From: Oscarella lobularis
Lineage: Eukaryota; Porifera; Homoscleromorpha; Homosclerophorida; Oscarellidae
Reading direction: 5' to 3'
DNA length: 64,000 bases
Assembly: GCF_947507565.1 (NCBI RefSeq)
Contig: NC_089177.1
Coordinates: 3,936,096-4,000,095, forward strand
The translations under genes and the position numbers were made by a program. Numbering within the stretch: the stretch's first letter is position 1; every line of letters begins with the position of its first letter. Below are positions 29,251-40,300 of this stretch, piece after piece. Below the pieces are notes generated by a model. That model made no database searches. It saw only the letters and a list, made by a program, of their open reading frames with translations, and had not been told where the DNA came from.

Positions 29251-31362
29251 ATGGCTCACACGGCGAGAGGAGACGATGAGGAAAAAAGAGAACTCTTTGA
29301 TCCACCTGACGTCGTTGAAGAAAAAGTTGCGACGCTCGCTCGTTGGATCTCATCGGCAAAACATTTCGTCGCTTTCACGGTACACTAGACAGTCAGTCCC
29401 TCTCGAATCGTTGGGGCGTTGCATGCCCCTCGCATGCCCCTCGCATGCACGACCAGTTACTCCTCTAGTTAGACTGTTTAGTTATGATAAATTTATAGGG
29501 AGCAGGAATCAGTACAGCTGCTGGAAGTAAGTCAAAAGAGATGATCAATATGAAATGATGATGATGATGATGATGATCATCATCATTTTCCTGCCTTCAG
29601 TTCCGGACTTTCGAAGTGGAATGGGAACCGTTTTGAAGACGGGACCGGGAGTTTGGGAACTGAAGGCGAAGAAGAAAAGTCGTTCACCGTCACGACATCC
29701 AACGGTTGCTACGACAAAAGCCATTCCCACGCCTTCGCACATGATGATGGTCAAACTATGCCAGGTAAACGTTAGGGTTGGTTAGTTTATGTAAAAAAAC
29801 GCGATCCGATCGACGTCCATTCACAGGAAAAAATTTTGAAGGCTGTAATTAGTCAAAATACAGACGGACTTCACAGACGAAGTGGAATAGCAAAATCACG
29901 TAAGAAGATTGACTGTCTGACTGCTGAGAGAGACTCAAGTACCCACGCGCATGATTTAGATCTATTTGAATTGCATGGAAATTCAAACTTGGAAAAGTGC
30001 TCCAAATGTCGTCGTGAATATTTGAGAGATTTTCGAACGAGATCAGCAGGAGTCAAAGTTCATGATCACAAAACGGGTTTAGATCCCCTCCCTAACCCCA
30101 CCCTCCATTCTCTAATGAAGCTTCTCAAAGGGAGACTTTGTGATGATCCAAAGTGCAGGGGAACTCTTCGGGACAGTATTGTCAATTTTGGAGAAAATCT
30201 ACCTGACGGTATTTACGTCATAGTAATAGAATCAACGTGACTGCTATATAGTGCAAGTACAGACGTTCTTGAGGCAAGCTCTGAGCACGCTGAAAAATCT
30301 GATCTGTGTTTGGCCATGGGTTCAAGTTTGACAGTGACACCTGCAGCAGATATTCCCAAAGTACTATTATCTTAGATGTAGAACGAGAGAGAGAGAGAGC
30401 ATGCTCCATGTATGTATGTATTATTAGACTGTTGGAAAGAAGAAAATCAAAGAAGGTGGACTCGTTATAGTCAACTTACAAGTGACACCCTTAGATCGAT
30501 ATGTAAGCTAATACAGTACCTCATCCTCCTCTTGCTCACTTGCTTTTAATTAATGAAGGCTTCGTTGAGAATCAATGCAAAGTGTGAGGATGTGGCAAAG
30601 TTGCTGACGAAAAAACTTGGACTCACTCTTCCCGAGTTCAGACTTAAAAGGTACTTTGAAAGAAAGAAAGAAAGAAAGAAAGAGAGGAGAAAGGGTTGAT
30701 TAATTAATTAATTAATTAATGATATTATAATGCTGCAGAAAATTAGAAATTGGCCATCGACTTGAGGCGTCTGCTGGTGCTGTGGTATGTGTGACGTCGT
30801 CATAGTACTATCTTACTGTACTTACAAGAGTGGTAGACTTTTGTCAAAGGTTTATCGGCAGATAACCGTCCTTTCTCCTATGTAAAAGAGGTGAGTGAAA
30901 GCAGTCCTTCTATGGGAAGAGGGAGAAAAACCAGAGGTTGCTATATAATCAATTGTTTGTTCAGGTTCAATTTGAGTTACCAGGGCCCACAAAGAATGTC
31001 GTCTGTGTCACAAAGGAGCCATTTGAAGTTCGCGTTAGACGTCCGGTTGCAACGACGCCGGTGGCAAAGAAATCATCATCATCATCATCATCATCTGTTC
31101 AACTCAAAGTTAGAAATTTAGTGTTAGGCCCAGAAGTATATTGATAAATGTTCGTTGGGGGGGTTAGGTTGTGTTCTTTGGCCATTATGGCGAACCGCCA
31201 CTCGATTTCAGTCACGTTTTGCATGGAAAAGAATCAAAAAAGATAGTTGAACTTGAATACAATCCGTTCTGTCAGAAGTGGAATGACGACACAGCGGCGT
31301 CAACAGTGGCAACGGAAGATGATGACTTAGCCAGTGGAATGAGCAAACTTGCTGTTACATAA
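29251..31362 (+). CDS. Class IV sirtuin (SIRT6/SIRT7 type), NAD-dependent deacylase
   Basis: Sirtuins of this class deacylate histones and chromatin proteins using NAD. The start gives MAHTARGDDEEKRELFDPPD. NAD-site motifs follow: VAFTGAGISTAA (across introns), IPDFRSG, QNTDGLHRRSG and MGSSLTVTPAADIP. The catalytic His is in FELHGN. Zinc ligands are CSKC and LCDDPKC..L, and RDSIVNFGENLP is typical of the class. NLQVTPLDRYASLRINAKCED resembles both SIRT6 and SIRT7. A long C-terminal region (HRLEASAGAV.., FELPGPTKNVVCV.., VFFGHYGEPPLDF..) resembles the extra domain of invertebrate SIRT7-like proteins. Two introns (29,900-29,959 and 30,077-30,130) are multiples of three without stops, so conceptual translation reads through them. 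Whether it is SIRT6 or SIRT7 is left open. Confidence 0.88.
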
Positions 31363-31547
31363 TAATTAATTTATCAGTGAATGACTTATGCCTGACTGAT
31401 TGACTGATTGATTGATTGATGATTCAAGCAAAGTAGTCATAGGGTTCCTTTGTGTTGTTTTGACAACTCGCCTATTTACTGTCCCTTAGAATGAGCGTAA
31501 TGCACATACAATACCTTTCTTTATGTTGTCTGTTGTTAATTAATTAA

Positions 31548-31983
31548 TTAAAGTCGTCCGGCAGTGGCGCCGCCTGTACTAGCCGTTCCCGTGCCGCCGC
31601 CGCCGCCAGGGGACTGATTGGGTCCCGATTTCTCCTTGAGAACGTGAAGCAGCGTCTGAGAACTTTCTAATATCTAGAGAGATAGAGGTTAAGATGCCTA
31701 GGCGTTGGCCTACTGTTTACGCTCTTATCACCTTCATATAAGCAGCCTCAGTCTCCGAAATCGTCTTGTCGTAATCGTTTCGGAGTGCGAGACGTTTCGA
31801 TAGACTCTCGTTGATGCGGGCAAGTCGTTCTGTTAGAATACGAAGATCGTTTTGGATTTTGCCCTTTTCTTCTTCTTCCAAAACGATTTGACGTTGAAGT
31901 TCATCACGTTTTGAGCATAGATCTTCGATGCATTTCACCAATTCGTTGTTGTAACCTTGAAGAATGGCTCCTTGTTTCGCCAT
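31548..31983 (-). CDS. SSNA1: SSNA1 / DIP13 microtubule-nucleating coiled-coil protein
   Basis: SSNA1 forms fibrils that branch and stabilise microtubules at centrosomes, basal bodies and axons. The start at 31981-31983 is chosen because [19 protein letters not shown] aligns with human [19 protein letters not shown]; an upstream in-frame methionine would add 12 unmatched residues. The coiled coil reads [34 protein letters not shown] and [11 protein letters not shown]. One intron separates this from [18 protein letters not shown], then a Gly-rich tail and the stop at 31548-31550. The total is about 125 residues (human 119). Confidence 0.96.
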
Positions 31984-33130
31984 GACGCTTCCCCTCTTGT
32001 TATAGCGCGCGCTCAACAAATAATGAGATCGTGTACGAACGAGAATGAATACGAAAGCGTGCCGTTCGTACAGTGTAGGAGAGAAAACACCTCGCCTTGA
32101 AGGACGCCTTCTTCGCTTTTATCGATGAGCACGCGCACTGCTATTACGTGATCACGCGCAGCAAAAAACGGAGCCAAAGCGGAAAAAAGACGTCGAAACG
32201 AAGACGAAGAACGCCGCGCGCTAACACCTTTAGCAAGTGGGGCCCCCAATGGGGTACTCGAATGGAGATGAGGCCCCTCATTGGGATATTCGCTTGCTAA
32301 TGAAGAAAAGAAGCTCAACGGCCTATTTCGCAGCGCCGGCAACAAAGCTAAAGGTAAGAAAACGCCCAAATTGACGCGATCAAACAGAAACACTAACCGC
32401 GCGTCGCGAAAACAGAAAAAGCTAAGAAACGCCCTCGCTCTCCTCGCCTACGAACTCCGCTCAGTCTATCAACAGAGCCGAAGTCTTCGCGCGGCGCGCG
32501 AAAACTCCATTTCGCACCCGAAAAACAGATCGTCTCGCGAAAAGGCGAAGATCGCGCACGTCGGTGAGGCCCCTCGCAGGGAATCGTCGACAAAGAAACC
32601 GTTCGTACGCCACGATCGCGCTTCAAAAACCCAACTCGCGGCAATAAACCGAATAAAAAAACAGCGAAGCCGTGCGTGAAGCGCAAAAGCGTAGAAAAGA
32701 ACGAAACAGGCTACTTTCCCACTAATTCGCTCGAAAAGCCTCCACAAGCTAAATCGCGGTCGCGCTGTCAATCGCATCAATGTAAAAAGCTTTAAGTTAG
32801 CGGCGCTCGCCTTCGGACGCCTTCAAAACGCTGAAGAAACCGAAAAACAACAGAAGAATCGCGCAAAATCAGTCGATATAGAAAACGATTGAGCGAACAG
32901 AACTTACAATAATGTACTCGTCCTTCATCGTTACTTGTATGCGACAACGAAAAAGCTAATTCAAAACACAAAAAGTCGCAATTTTAGAGATCTACAATTT
33001 CTATATAAGTAATGAAGCACTCCCGAAGAGTGGAAAGGCCGCGGGTGCCTGTGGCAGTTGATCTCGCTCAACGCCACCACACCCCGCCCAGGCAAGCGCC
33101 GCCCAAACAGTAGGCGCATGCGTGACCACG
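31984..33130. other. Gene-free or unrecognised stretch between SSNA1 and the subtelomeric repeats
   Basis: The CpG-rich sequence has open frames on both strands, including a 132-codon basic frame at 32281-32679 (+), none like a known protein. An imperfect palindrome lies at about 32,229-32,301 (arms AGCAAG/CTTGCT and CCCAATG/CATTGGG). GCGCATGCGT at 33,114-33,123 is NRF1-like. This is the last stretch before telomere-associated DNA. Confidence 0.5.
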
Positions 33131-33190
33131 CCCAGCTTAGCCCAGCTTAGCCCAGCTTAGCCCAGCTTAGCCCAGCTTAGCCCAGCTTAG
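33131..33190. repeat. Six tandem copies of CCCAGCTTAG
   Basis: Six exact 10-bp units abut the TTAGGG tract and share its TTAG core, so they look like a variant telomere-like repeat at the boundary between chromosome and telomere. Confidence 0.95.
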
Positions 33191-33214
33191 GGTTAGGGTT
33201 AGGGTTAGGGTTAG
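33187..33214 (+). repeat. Interstitial telomeric repeat, about 4 TTAGGG units
   Basis: TTAGGG reads on the plus strand, so the telomere side is to the right. It forms the boundary between the unique region and the subtelomeric module. Confidence 0.95.
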
Positions 33215-35033
33215 AGGGTGTACCCACTTGGGTGACCCTTAATAACTCCTTAAATATCAAACGTATGACGTCATGGATAACATTTTCTGAAAGGAAATTT
33301 AATAAGCTATCGAATGAACCTATATTTGCTGTAGAAATTATTTAGTATAAAGAAGTTATTAGCGTTTTTGTAAAGTCACTATTTTCGGGTAATTTTTTGG
33401 GTGAGTCGCCGTTTTCAATGAAATTGCCTATATACCTGCGTAATTATATGTAATTTAAACAAAATGTTTTAGTTGCTAGTCAAAAGTCGTATTTTTGAAA
33501 TGTGACGTCATAATGTGGTTTGTTGGGGTCCGGTATTTATAGTCTTTTTAAAAGTGACGTCTGCGCTAAGAATTTTTTAAGAAAAAGGCAAGTGCGCTAA
33601 GGGAAATCAAAATAAAGAGAATTTTTGAAATCTGACGTTATAAAGTGGTTGGGTGTGGTCCGGTATTTAAAGTCTTTTTGAAAGTGGTGAGTGCGCTAGG
33701 AATTTGTCACGGGAAAGGCAAGTGCGCTAAGGGAAAACGAAATAAAGGAAATTTTCGAAATCTGACGTCATAAAGTGGTTGGGTGTGGTCCGGTATTTAA
33801 AGTCTTTTTGAAAGTGGTGAGTGCGCTAAGAATTTGTCACGGGAAAGGCAAGTGCGCTAAAAAAAAACAAAATAAAAAGAATTTTCGAAATCTGACGTCA
33901 TAAAGTGGTTGGGAGTGGTCCGGTATTTAAAGTCTTTTTGAAAGTGGTGAGTGCGCTAAGAATTTGTCACGTGAAAGGCAAGTGCGCTAAGGGAAAACAA
34001 AATAAAGAGAATTATCCTAATCTGACGTCATAAAGTGGTTGGGAGTGGTCCGGTATTTAAAGTCTTTTTGAAAGTGGTGAGTGCGCTAAGAATTTGTCAC
34101 GGGAAAGGCAAGTGCGCTAATGGAAAACGAAATAAAGAAAATTTTCCTAATCTGACGTCATAAAGTGGTTGGGAGTGGTCCGGTATTTAAAGTCTTTTTG
34201 AAAGTGGTGAGTGCGCTAAGAATTTGTCACGGGAGAGGCAAGTGCGCTAAGGAAAAATGAAATTAATGGAAATTTTCCTAATCTGACGTCATAAAGTGGT
34301 TGGGAGTGGTCCGGTATTTAAAGTCTTTTTGAAAGTGGTGAGTGCGCTAAGAATTTGTCACGGGAAAGGCAAGTGCGCTAATGGAAAACGAAATAAAGAA
34401 AATTTTCCTAATCTGACGTCATAAAGTGGTTGGGAGTGGTCCGGTATTTAAAGTCTTTTTGAAAGTGGTGAGTGCGCTAAGAATTTGTCACGGGAGAGGC
34501 AAGTGCGCTAAGGAAAAATGAAATAAAGGAAATTTTCCTAATCTGACGTCATAAAGTGGTTGGGAGTGGTCCGGTATTTAAAGTCTTTTTGAAAGTGGTG
34601 AGTGCGCTAAGAATTTGTCACGGGAAAGGCAAGTGCGCTAAGGGAAAACGAAATAAAGGAAATTTTCCTAATCTGACGTCATAAAGTGGTTGGGAGTGGT
34701 CCGGTATTTAAAGTCTTTTTGAAAGTGGTGAGTGCGCTAAGAATTTGTCACGGGAAAGGCAAGTGCGCTAAGGGAAAACGAAATAAAGAAAATTTTCTTA
34801 ATCTGACGTCATAAAGTGGTTGGGAGTGGTCCGGTATTTAAAGTCTTTTTGAAAGTGGTGAGTGCGCTATGAATTTGTCACGGGAAAGGCAAGTGCGCTA
34901 ATATGTGTCTGGCAATATATTTTAGGCAAGCTCTTATTGCTTTTCATTCGTCGTGTTCCAGTTCTCCAGTCAACTTTCTCTCTCTGATAGAATGGAGTCG
35001 TATTCTGCACAAGACTTTAGAAACCTTTTTGAC
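33215..35033 (+). repeat. Subtelomeric module with about eleven 130-bp tandem units (left arm)
   Basis: The module opens with GGGTGTACCCACTTGGGT (able to form alternative hairpins) and an AT-rich leader. Units of about 130 bp follow from about 33,530 to 34,905. Each has TGACGTCA (a CRE palindrome), then about 23 bp later TATTTAAAG, then GTGCGCTAAG twice. A single-copy end (34,906-35,033) precedes the next TTAGGG tract. The same module, diverged and inverted, occurs at 52,691-54,274. No ORF is present. Confidence 0.9.
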
Positions 35034-35067
35034 GGTTAGGGTTAGGGTTAGGGTTAGGGTTAGGGTT
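35034..35067 (+). repeat. Telomeric repeat tract, about 5 TTAGGG units
   Basis: Separates the 130-bp module from the truncated PLE fragment; same orientation as the first tract. Confidence 0.95.
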
Positions 35068-35359
35068 AAAGAGAGAGAAATGCACAACGGCAAGTCTGGC
35101 TCAACCGCTGTATCCACTACCGACCAGGAAGGACCCCAGAGGATGTTGAGTATGATGACTAAGATTTTGGTTTTATGACGGTTGTAGGTGATGAAGTGGG
35201 CGGGAAAATTCATTGTAGTGCCCAATATTCAGATTCCAATACAGTACGAGGTACGGGATGTTGGCCAATCCTTTCTACGGGGGATGGAAGTGGAGGGTCA
35301 AGGGCAGTGTCCTTAATTTGGACGAGGGAAGCGAAGCGACGGGACAGGACATGAAGGGG
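35068..35359 (-). mobile_element. 5'-truncated PLE copy (292 bp of the 3' end)
   Basis: Begins AAAGAGAGAGAAATGCAC like the full element at 35,441 and matches it until GACATGAAGGGG. There it breaks directly into TTAGGG repeats. As the element is antisense on this strand, the lost part is its 5' side. Confidence 0.92.
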
Positions 35360-35400
<41 letters not shown>

Positions 35401-35440
35401 GGTTAGGGTTAGGGTTAGGGTTAGGGTTAGGGTTAGGGTT
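35360..35440 (+). repeat. Telomeric repeat tract, about 13 TTAGGG units with one 7-mer variant
   Basis: Starts exactly at the break of the truncated PLE copy and runs to the 3' end of the full-length PLE. One unit is TTTAGGG. Confidence 0.95.
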
Positions 35441-36038
35441 AAAGAGAGAGAAATGCACAACGGCAAGTCTGGCTCAACCGCTGTATCCACTACCGACCAG
35501 GAAGGACCCCAGAGGATGTTGAGTATGATGACTAAGATTTTGGTTTTATGACGGTTGTAGGTGATGAAGTGGGCGGGAAAATTCATTGTAGTGCCCAATA
35601 TTCAGATTCCAATACAGTACGAGGTACGGGATGTTGGCCAATCCTTTCTACGGGGGATGGAAGTGGAGGGTCAAGGGCAGTGTCCTTAATTTGGACGAGG
35701 GAAGCGAAGCGACGGGACAGGACATGAAGGGGACATGCAAAGGGAAGGTTAAAGTGAAATTATTGGAAAAGGGAAGAGGGGTCAAAAAGGTATTAATATG
35801 CTCTTAAGCTATTCTGTTTTATTGATTATACCCTTGGGAGTACTTTTTAATACGTTAGTTAAGAAATTTGTCTCTGAATTGGGGGTCTACATGGGTCTAA
35901 GGGAGACTTTTACAGGGTAAAAATTGGGGGGAGGGGGGGTAATTTTTATGGTTTGGTAGTGTGGGGGAAATTTAGAAAGGTTCCCAGAAGGGGTCTTACA
36001 GAGGAGAAGTCGAAAAAGGCATTTTTAGAAAAGGTTCA

Positions 36039-36052
36039 GTAACCATGGCAAC
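36039..36052. promoter_or_regulatory. RFX X-box GTAACCATGGCAAC conserved in all PLE copies
   Basis: Fits the X-box consensus GTNRCC N0-3 RGYAAC exactly. The same motif occurs at 45,378-45,391, 52,079-52,092 (inverted), 56,762-56,775 (family 3), and with one change at 56,351-56,364 (family 2). Confidence 0.6.
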
Positions 36053-36424
36053 GGTTGTGCCAGAAGATATCACAGTGGTAGATCACCGGAAAGGGAGATT
36101 GGGAGCATTGTTCGTGCATCCACTTTAAAGTTATGGTCGGTTAAAGGGGTATCGGTAGGGAAAAATCTTTTAAAGTTTTTAATTGGCTGGGAAATTTGGG
36201 GATTCCTTAGGGGGGTTATGGAGCGTAATTCTACTATGCATAGCCTCTCCTGAAAAAAATTTCAGGTGATTTAAGTGAGTTTCCGCGGAACTACGTCATA
36301 TTCCAGTTTGCAAAAAAACGGCTAGAATCAATAAGTTTCAAGATTAGCGTCTCATTTAGCCCGTTTTGGTCGTGTTATATATCATTCGAAAGAGCTTCAG
36401 GAGCTCTATCTAAATTCCTATGGA

Positions 36425-36608
36425 TGACGTCATTGGATGTAATTCTATTTTAATATTCAGGAGATTGTGTTTTTGGAAGCCGGCAACTTATACCGGTTAT
36501 CGTGTGTAGCAGATTAAAGGGATTGTCAATCGGTTTACAGGTTTTCTGTAGAGAATTTAATGTAGTTTAATATAAGCATAGGTTCCAGTGGGCGTATTTG
36601 AGGTTTGG
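36425..36608 (+). promoter_or_regulatory. Conserved CRE, TATA-like box and start block upstream of the antisense transcript
   Basis: TGACGTCATTGG (36,425), then GTAGAGAATTTAATGTAGTT (36,548) with a TTTAATATAAG TATA-like box, then GGGCGTATTTGAGGTTTGG (36,590-36,608). The same order and near-identical words occur in family 2 (inverted, 55,794-55,976) and family 3 (57,137-57,318), although the surrounding sequence has diverged. I infer a promoter reading towards the telomere. Confidence 0.55.
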
Positions 36609-37383
36609 TGTCCTAAAATCGCGTTTTTTGCATGTCGACATTTTTCGTTTCAGCGTGTTTTCCATGTCATTTATCGTAATCAAAATAGTGTGTTATACCA
36701 CTCGGTGGTGCAGGAAGTAATCCTTAAAGAATTCGCGTATTTTTTCGAGATTTTCGCGGTGGTGATCCGGGTTTTCGTGTATACGGGAGTATTGTGTTCA
36801 TTCACTGCCGCATTCAGCGTGAAACGAGGCGAAGGGGGGCGAACGCGGCGGAGTGAGGGAGAAATCGGCGACCGAGAAAGGTGAGAAAGGTTTTCGTGTG
36901 CTGTTCGTTACTCGCGATTGGGTTTTGGGGCCTTATTTTCGTTTGGTGTTGCTGTCTCGTCGTTTCTCTGTTTCCGCGGCAGTTTTTCCGAGTTTTGGTG
37001 TTTCGCGGGGAGGTTTTGCGCTTGCGTGAGGGATCGTGAGCGTCGCGCGGGGAGGATTGGGGGCCCGGGGGAGGGAATTCGCCCGTTTTGTGTAAATCGT
37101 GTAGTTTCTAGCGCGTGTTTTGACGTGATTGGTTCTAGAACGCAGTTCTATGCATCGTTTCGTTGTCTATTCCCTTCCAAATCATTGTGTTTAAGAGGGG
37201 GTCCTTTTATTCTAGGTTAATAATTTTGGTAAGGCCAATTACTGTTTGTTCTTCTTTAGGGGCAGGTTTTCGGCGTGAGGGGGTTGGGGAAAGTGTCAGA
37301 TAAGTGCCTTGTTATTTTTTTTACGTTGCGTTTGGCTTTGGTTATTTTTTCTAGGGAAGGGCGTGTCAGTCGAAGACTTTATG

Positions 37384-40300
37384 GTGAGTAATATAGGATA
37401 GTTTAGCATTTTAGATTCTTTTCTAATGTTTTATCTTTAGGGGAACGCGAATGGAACGACGAACGGAAGGGATCAACATGCCATGGAGAAAGGAGGAGGA
37501 TTTTCTACACGAGGGGACGATGATCGACGAATGTATGGTGAGTAATATAGGTTAGTTTAGTATTTTAGATTCTTTTCTAATGTTTTATCTTTAGGGGATC
37601 GCGAATGGAACGACGAATGGAAGGGATCAACATGCAATGGAGAGGGAAGGTGGATTTTCTACACGAGGGGACGATGATCGGCGAATGTGTGGTGAGTAAT
37701 ATAGGTTAGTTTAGTATTTTAGATTCATTTCTAATGTTTTATCTTTAGGGGACCGCGAATGGAACGACGAATGGAAGGGATCAACATGCCATGGAGAAAG
37801 GAGGAGGATTTTCTACACGAGGGGACGAGGATCAACGAATGTATGGTGAGTAATATAGGTTAGTTTAGTATTTTAGATTCATTTCTAATGTTTTATCTTT
37901 AGGGGAACGCGAATGGAACGACGAATGGAAGGGATCAACATGCAATGGAGAGGGAAGATGGATTTTCTACACGAGGGGACGAAGATCGACGAATGTATGG
38001 TGAGTAATATAGGTTAGTTTAGCATTTTAGATTCTTTTCTAATGTTTTATCTTTAGGGGAACGCGAATGGAACGACGAACGGAAGGGATCAACATGCCAT
38101 GGAGAAAGGAGGAGGATTTTCTACACGAGGGGACGATGATCGACGAATGTATGGTGAGTAATATAGGTTAGTTTAGTATTTTAGATTCTTTTCTAATGTT
38201 TTATCTTTAGGGGATCGCGAATGGAACGACGAATGGAAGGGATCAACATGCAATGGAGAGGGAAGGTGGATTTTCTACACGAGGGGACGATGATCGACGA
38301 ATGTGTGGTGAGTAATATAGGTTAGTTTAGTATTTTAGATTCATTTCTAATGTTTTATCTTTAGGGGACCGCGAATGGAACGACGAATGGAAGGGATCAA
38401 CATGCCATGGAGAAGGAGGAGGATTTTCTACACGAGGGGACGAGGATCAACGAATGTATGGTGAGTAATATAGGTTAGTTTAGTATTTTTGATTCATTTC
38501 TAATGTTTTATCTTTAGGGGAACGCGAATGGAACGACGAATGGAAGGGATCAACATGCAATGGAGAGGGAAGATGGATTTTCTACACGAGGGGACGAAGA
38601 TCGACGAATGTATGGTGAGTAACATAGGTTAGTTTAACATTTTAGATTCTTTTCTAATGTTTTATCTTCAGGGGAACGCGAATGGAACGACGAACGGAAG
38701 GGATCAACATGCCATGGAGAAAGGAGGAGGATTTTCTACACGAGGGGACGATGATCGACGAATGTATGGTGAGTAATATAGGTTAGTTTAGTATTTTAGA
38801 TTCTTTTCTAATGTTTTATCTTTAGGGGATCGCGAATGGAACGACGAATGGAAGGGATCAACATGCAATGGAGAGGGAAGGTGGATTTTCTACACGAGGG
38901 GACGATGATCGACGAATGTGTGGTGAGTAATATAGGTTAGTTTAGTATTTTAGATTCATTTCTAATGTTTTATCTTTAGGGGACCGCGAATGGAACGACG
39001 AATGGAAGGGATCAACATGCAATGGAGAGGGAAGGTGGATTTTCTACACGAGGGGACGATGATCGACGAATGTGTGGTGAGTAATATAGGTTAGTTTAGT
39101 ATTTTAGATTCATTTCTAATGTTTTATCTTTAGGGGACCGCGAATGGAACGACGAATGGAAGGGATCAACATGCAATGGAGAGGGAAGGTGGATTTTCTA
39201 CACGAGGGGACGAGGATCGACGAATGTATGGTGAGTAATGTAGGTTACTTTAGTATTTTAGGTTCTTTTCTAATGTTTTATCTTTAGGGGAACGCGAATG
39301 GAACGACGAATGGAAGGGATCAACATGCAATGGAGAGGGAAGATGGATTTTCTACACGAGGGGACGAAGATCGACGAATGTATGGTGAGTAATATAGGTT
39401 AGTTTAGCATTTTAGATTCTCTTCTAATGTTTTATCTTTAGGGGAACGCGAATGGAACGACGAACGGAAGGGATCAACATGCCATGGAGAAAGGAGGAGG
39501 ATTTTCTACACGAGGGGACGATGATCGACGAATGTATGGTGAGTAATATAGGTTAGTTTAGTATTTTAGATTCTTTTCTAATGTTTTATCTTTAGGGGAT
39601 CGCGAATGGAACGACGAATGGAAGGGATCAACATGCAATGGAGAGGGAAGGTGGATTTTCTACACGAGGGGACGATGATCGGCGAATGTGTGGTGTGTAA
39701 TATAGGTTAGTTTAGTATTTTAGATTCATTTCTAATGTTTTATCTTTAGGGGACCGCGAATGGAACGACGATTGGAAGGGATCAACATGCAATGGAGAGG
39801 GAAGGTGGATTTTCTACACGAGGGGACGAGGATCGACGAATGTGTGGTGAGTAATATAGGTTAGTTTAGTATTTTAGATTCTTTTCTAATGTTTTATCTT
39901 TAGGGGAACGCAAATGGAACGACGAACGGAAGGGATCAACATGCAATGGAGAGGGAAGGTGGATTTTCTACACGAGGGGACGAGGATCGACGAATGTGTG
40001 GTGAGTAATATAGGTTAGTTTAGCATTTTAGATTCTCTTCTAATGTTTTATCTTTAGGGGAACGCGAATGGAACGACGAACGGAAGGGATCAACATGCCA
40101 TGGAGAAAGGAGGAGGATTTTCTACACGAGGGGACGATGATCGACGAATGTATGGTGAGTAATATAGGTTAGTTTAGTATTTTAGATTCTTTTCTAATGT
40201 TTTATCTTTAGGGGATCGCGAATGGAACGACGAACGGAAGGGATCAACATGCAATGTAGAAAGGAGGAGGATTTTCAACACGAGGGGACGATGATCGACG

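Noticed and set aside
30310-30330. GGGTTCAAG resembling a tRNA B box
   Set aside because: It lies in the sirtuin coding exon (GSSLTV) and no A box or cloverleaf surrounds it.
31984-32019. Upstream methionine extending SSNA1 by 12 residues
   Set aside because: The conserved protein begins at MAKQGA; the extension matches nothing.
32281-32679. 132-codon basic plus-strand frame
   Set aside because: No family resemblance, and overlapping frames of similar length occur on both strands, as expected in CpG-rich DNA with few stops.
35170-35220. Hammerhead-like GATGAAGTGGGCGGGAAA in the PLE 3' end
   Set aside because: PLEs often carry hammerhead ribozymes, but the CUGAUGA core and a pairing stem II are not present here. 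A covariance-model search would be needed to find a real one.
36588-36884. 98-codon plus-strand frame in each family 1 PLE copy
   Set aside because: The homologous stretches in families 2 and 3 have stops in this frame, so the conserved feature is the promoter and donor, not a protein.
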